Assembly (NCBI GenBank): GCA_021613375.1
Contig: CM038703.1
Location: 25,222,194-25,286,193, forward strand
Reading direction: 5' to 3'
DNA: 64,000 nucleotides
Source of the DNA: Megaleporinus macrocephalus
Taxonomy: Eukaryota > Chordata > Actinopteri > Characiformes > Anostomidae
Shown here: piece after piece, positions 60,441-64,000 of the stretch
Position numbering within the stretch: position 1 is the first letter of the stretch
Layout: each line of letters opens with the position of its first letter
Position numbers and translations under genes: made by a program
The notes under the pieces: generated by a model
The model's database searches: none
Told to the model about the DNA's origin: nothing
Seen by the model: the letters and a program-made list of their open reading frames with translations, nothing else

Positions 60441-62062
60441 TCTGAAGAGGTAACAGCAATCATTGACACTGGAACAAACGTATACTTATATATATGTATA
60501 TAAATAAACAAATAACAATGAATTATAAGACTAACACGATTTACTATTTATTTTAATAGAACGCATTAAGTTCTACACAGTTTCTTGTGTCACAACACAT
60601 GTAGTAAAGTTACACTCTGTCCATCATACAATTTAAAATATTTAGTCCATGATTCAGTATTCTTGTGATATTTTGACAATGTAAATGATTCTACACTAAT
60701 GGAACAAGGTTTACTGGTGCTGATAGCTTTAGTGTCTAGTGAAGTTGCATTAGATAACTTAATGTCCATTCTCCACAATTTGTTGTTACACCTTTGCCAT
60801 GCACACTGTCTTAATTTGAAATGCCATCACAATTTCACATGCATTCAGGGTGATCTTACCCACATTTCCACAAGAAAAACTAAAGGATAAGTGAAACATT
60901 AAGTGTATTACTCATAAAAAACGAACAAAACAATCAAGAGAAAGCTGGAAAGAAAGTTACCTTACATTTACAGACTAAAGAAACGTGGGATATATTTTAA
61001 CCAATTAGACATACGGTAATCAAATACGTAATGCATTATCCCAGTATGAACATCATATACAGTGTAGTAGGTAAATGTTCTTATAAACAAGACAGGGAAC
61101 TTCCCATGAACTTCTTTATACACAGAGTTGCTGGTTTATTAGGTACACCCAGCTATTTCGTACCAGTCATGTACCATTCTGTTATTACTACTGCGATATG
61201 TAGCGTCCCGTCGTTGTGCACTACGTTAACGTATTTGTCAGGGACCCGTTTGTCGCTATAGTGGTGAACTTTTTTCTCAGCAGAGCAATGGTTCCAACTT
61301 TCTAATGGCTACTGGTGTTCTATATTATGACCATCATGTCATTAAATGCCGTTTTGGGTATAAAGTAAAAAAAACTTACAACAACGTAACGTCTAGAAGG
61401 ATTTGCAGGACATTATAGCTTAAGACGTTTTCACAGTTAAGGGGCAAATGCCTTGGCCAATTGCACGTAGGCCACCTTAACTAACATTATTAACTATCTA
61501 GCAACGTGAATCGCTAGGAAGACTCTGGTTAATAAAGGCGCTGAACAGATAACAATATGGTAACGTAATTAGCTAGCGAGCTAGCGAGATTTCAGACAGG
61601 AGAAATAATTTACATCATGACTTTGTGTGAACGTCAGGGAACCAATACTCACCTCTTTGTTCATTTACCAGGCCCGATTGTTCTTGAAACAAAAATAATT
61701 TAAGTTACAGTATCATAAATGAACATGATAATGTCGGACGATAGAACATAGATAGCGATTGTATCAGCAAAAATAACAAAAATAAGTGCTTACTTAAATA
61801 ACCCATAAGCTTTAACTTTTCATGAGATGTTAGTAACGTAACGTTACGAACTCAATAAAGTCAGTTATCATGTCAAATACTAACATTTACTGGCTAGTCA
61901 CCTACGGTATTCATCCAACTAACGTTAACTACTGCCTAGGTTAGTGCTGTATATTTATATACGAAATGTTTTAGTAAAGAGCTGAACAGTAAATGCGCAA
62001 TTTCCGTCCCGCGGTGTAATAATGGAATCTTTCAATATAGTAAATATTATTAAACTCACCAT
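60441..62062 (-). other. kifc1 5' intronic region with a candidate small non-coding exon
   Basis: The first coding exon is preceded by an acceptor (CTCTTCAG) before 60440, six bases from the ATG. A possible middle 5' UTR exon lies at about 61690-61663 on the minus strand (acceptor TTTCAAG, donor GAG followed by GTGAGT). The rest is AT-rich DNA with no gene. Both non-coding exons are inferred from splice motifs alone. Confidence 0.35.
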
Positions 62063-62170
62063 GGACTCAGTGGTTTTAGGCAACACACGAAACAACCGTG
62101 ATCTATGTTTCGAAGCCGTTTGGATTTCAAATATTTTACCGCTGTTAACGCTTACATTTCATTGGTCAAA
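62063..62170 (-). promoter_or_regulatory. kifc1 promoter and probable non-coding first exon, with CCAAT box and CHR-like elements
   Basis: On the minus strand a CCAAT box (62161-62165) is followed 29 bp later by TTTGAA (62126-62131) and then TTCGAA (about 62108-62113). Both fit the TTYGAA cell-cycle homology region. A strong donor (CCATG then GTGAGT) lies near 62060. NF-Y plus CHR spacing of about 30 bp is the known layout of G2/M genes. Confidence 0.45.
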
Positions 62171-62861
62171 TCAAAACCAACGGATGTGCACAGTGTGTAA
62201 TCCCGCCTACGGGTGGAGAAATGGCGCCTTTGTCCCACCCACTGCAGTGACGACGGATGGTACAGTTTTCAGGATTAGGTTGTATTTTTGTGCATTATTT
62301 AATTTTTCTGGGTAAATATCATATACCTAAGAAGCACATCTCCTCCATGTGATTAAGGAACATCGGTCTATTTTTGCTAAAATCTAAAAAGCGATTAGGA
62401 CATATATGTTTTGATAATTTATTTTTAATATGTTTTACGTTGTTGGCTGTTCTATGCTATCTTGTTATAAACTTCTTACAACAATAAAAATAATAGTAAT
62501 AATATAACTGATAAATCTGTGCACCTAAGGAATGATGAAGATATGGCTCAAATGTAAAACTCACATTTAGGAGTTTGTATTTTTGTATTATGGGACAAAC
62601 TGGGAACAGAAAGAATTAAAGATAATCACAGTGTTATAGTAGCAAAGGGATAGCTAGACTCTCAGTACAAAAAAACTCTTAGGAATATTTAATCTTGGAA
62701 ATATATCACAAACGACAAATGTCAGCACGACATGCACGTTTGTAATTACGATTTGCAGCGCTTATGTTTACTGATTCACATAGAAACATATTATTTTATG
62801 ACCTTACATGACGGAAGTCGGTTTAGTGACTCTTCACCCATTTTATAATTTGACCTTATTC
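62171..62861. other. Spacer between two divergent promoters
   Basis: AT-rich DNA with no exon or repeat that I can support. Confidence 0.45.
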
Positions 62862-63031
62862 ACCGGAAGTATAGTAGAGAATAGTCGGACAGACCCACAA
62901 GAAGGAAAAAAATCGAAAAAAAAACTGGGGAAAAAATAGGTGAATCTGGGGGTTCGGGCGGATTTGGACGAAGTTTCCGAACTGTCCCGACTCGAAGGAG
63001 TTCCGGGATTGACAGAAAAACGCCACCACCG
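62862..63031 (+). promoter_or_regulatory. Promoter and probable non-coding first exon of an unidentified gene to the right
   Basis: An ETS-type ACCGGAAGT at 62862-62870 is followed by CpG-rich DNA (GGGTTCGGGCGGATTTGGACG) and a CCACCACCG then GTAATT donor at 63031/63032. No coding exon follows inside the window. In human, PHF1 lies beyond KIFC1, so a phf1-like gene is a guess from synteny only. Confidence 0.4.
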
Positions 63032-64000
63032 GTAATTAATGCGGAGTTATGACTCGATTGTTAATTATTTCTCCCAGTTTGAGCAACTCACTCGGGCTCT
63101 TCTCTTCTGTCTCGCCAGCCGGAAGTCTGCATGAAGCTGCGTCTCTCGCACAGGGGCATTGGCGTCGACGTTTTTTTCACCGTTCGTTTTTTTTTATCCT
63201 CGAGCTTTTTTTTTCTTTTTTTTATTTTCACAGTCAGACTAACCGGAGAGGCCGATGGAAGCATAGGGACAATGTCGTTTCGAACGGAAGTTTACTTGTA
63301 CATGGCGTTTAATGGTCCTTCTTCTTGGCTAGTTAACAAAAGCTGAAATATTAATGGAGGCTGGCTAGGTTGCCCAGATATCGTTAGCAAGCTAATGTAC
63401 GTATTGTTTTTTGGCCAGCAGTGCTCATTCAAATCAAGACAGTCATACCATTTGCCTAGTATATGTATTAGTGAAATACCACATTGCCCATTCACATTGT
63501 TTTGACATTTGGTGCACTGAATATTCGCATGTTGTTTTTATGTAATTAATATTATTGCTTTGCTGTACGAATAAAAAATACCTAACTTGCTAGCTGGTTT
63601 CCCCAAAGATGACGGCTGGTAACAAAGTATTCACTGTGAAGTCGACGACGCGTTGAGTGCATCACTACAGATAAGCTGCGCTTATACAAAGACAACCCGC
63701 CGAAGTAACTAGTAAGCACGTAGATAAGAATATGTCTTAAAGTTAACCAGGCCTGGCATTTGTTTTGATGCCTATTTATAGGGTAACGGAAGCTTTCTCT
63801 ATGCAAGTGGGCGTTGCATAGTCGCAGTGTAATGGAATAGGTTAAGATGCCCCAGTAATCACTGTCGTCTCATTTTTATTAAATATGTGACCATACAACC
63901 AACTGTATGTACCTTAGTAAACACCAATGCGTTTTATGTGAATAAAGATCTAGACGAGCAGCACGTGTCTCTCCCCCTATTATCTGTTGTTACGTTTAGT
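63032..64000. other. Right-edge region, probably first intron of the unidentified gene
   Basis: T-rich and then AT-rich DNA. The open frame at 63049-63312 runs through poly-T (Phe-rich) and has no family resemblance, so it is not called as a gene. Confidence 0.4.

Noticed and set aside
63049..63312. 87-residue frame at the right edge
   Set aside because: Phe-rich part comes from poly-T; no domain resemblance; it sits just after a predicted splice donor, so it is probably intronic.

Overview
This window is nuclear DNA from a ray-finned fish. The evidence is intron-rich vertebrate genes with ordinary GT-AG splice sites, TA, TG and ATT microsatellites, and many fish-type transposon remnants (Tc1-like, hAT, TTAA-flanked, tRNA-derived SINE, L2-like LINE). 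The gene content is the antigen-processing core of the teleost MHC class I region joined to genes that flank TAPBP in mammals. A psmb12, psmb13 and psmb8 cluster beside tapbp suggests an ostariophysan, perhaps a characiform, but the sequence alone does not prove the species.

Layout, left to right. Immunoproteasome block: psmb12 (minus, 774-3983) is head to head with psmb13a (plus, 4178-6783) across 194 bp, then psmb8 (plus, 7745-10081). Tapasin block: tapbp (plus, 13788-19624), with all eight coding exons traceable to a KKDK retrieval tail. Chromatin and mitosis block: daxx (plus, 22491-37145), zbtb22 (minus, 44818-48240) and kifc1 (minus, 52131-60435). At the right edge, 62862-63031 looks like the promoter and non-coding first exon of another plus-strand gene whose body lies outside the window.

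How the genes work together: the three beta subunits replace constitutive catalytic subunits of the 20S proteasome and change the peptides produced. Tapasin then joins the peptide transporter to class I molecules in the ER and edits their cargo. daxx (H3.3 chaperone and SUMO reader), zbtb22 (BTB zinc-finger protein) and kifc1 (minus-end kinesin-14) are linked passengers with no known role in class I loading. No class I heavy chain, tap or psmb9 gene was found here.

Coding exons were reconstructed by joining splice sites in phase. Every gene gives an uninterrupted frame: psmb12 216 aa, psmb13a 277, psmb8 270, tapbp 444, daxx 695, zbtb22 691, kifc1 614. The introns and spacers carry the less ordinary material. 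This includes a chain of three fold-back palindromes in daxx intron 1, a 223-bp near-identical duplication downstream of daxx, a 1.6-kb TTAA-flanked element carrying promoter-like DNA in a kifc1 intron, two hAT-like MITEs with visible target duplications, and a SINE inserted into a minisatellite. Family assignments rest on remembered family sequences, since no search could be run.
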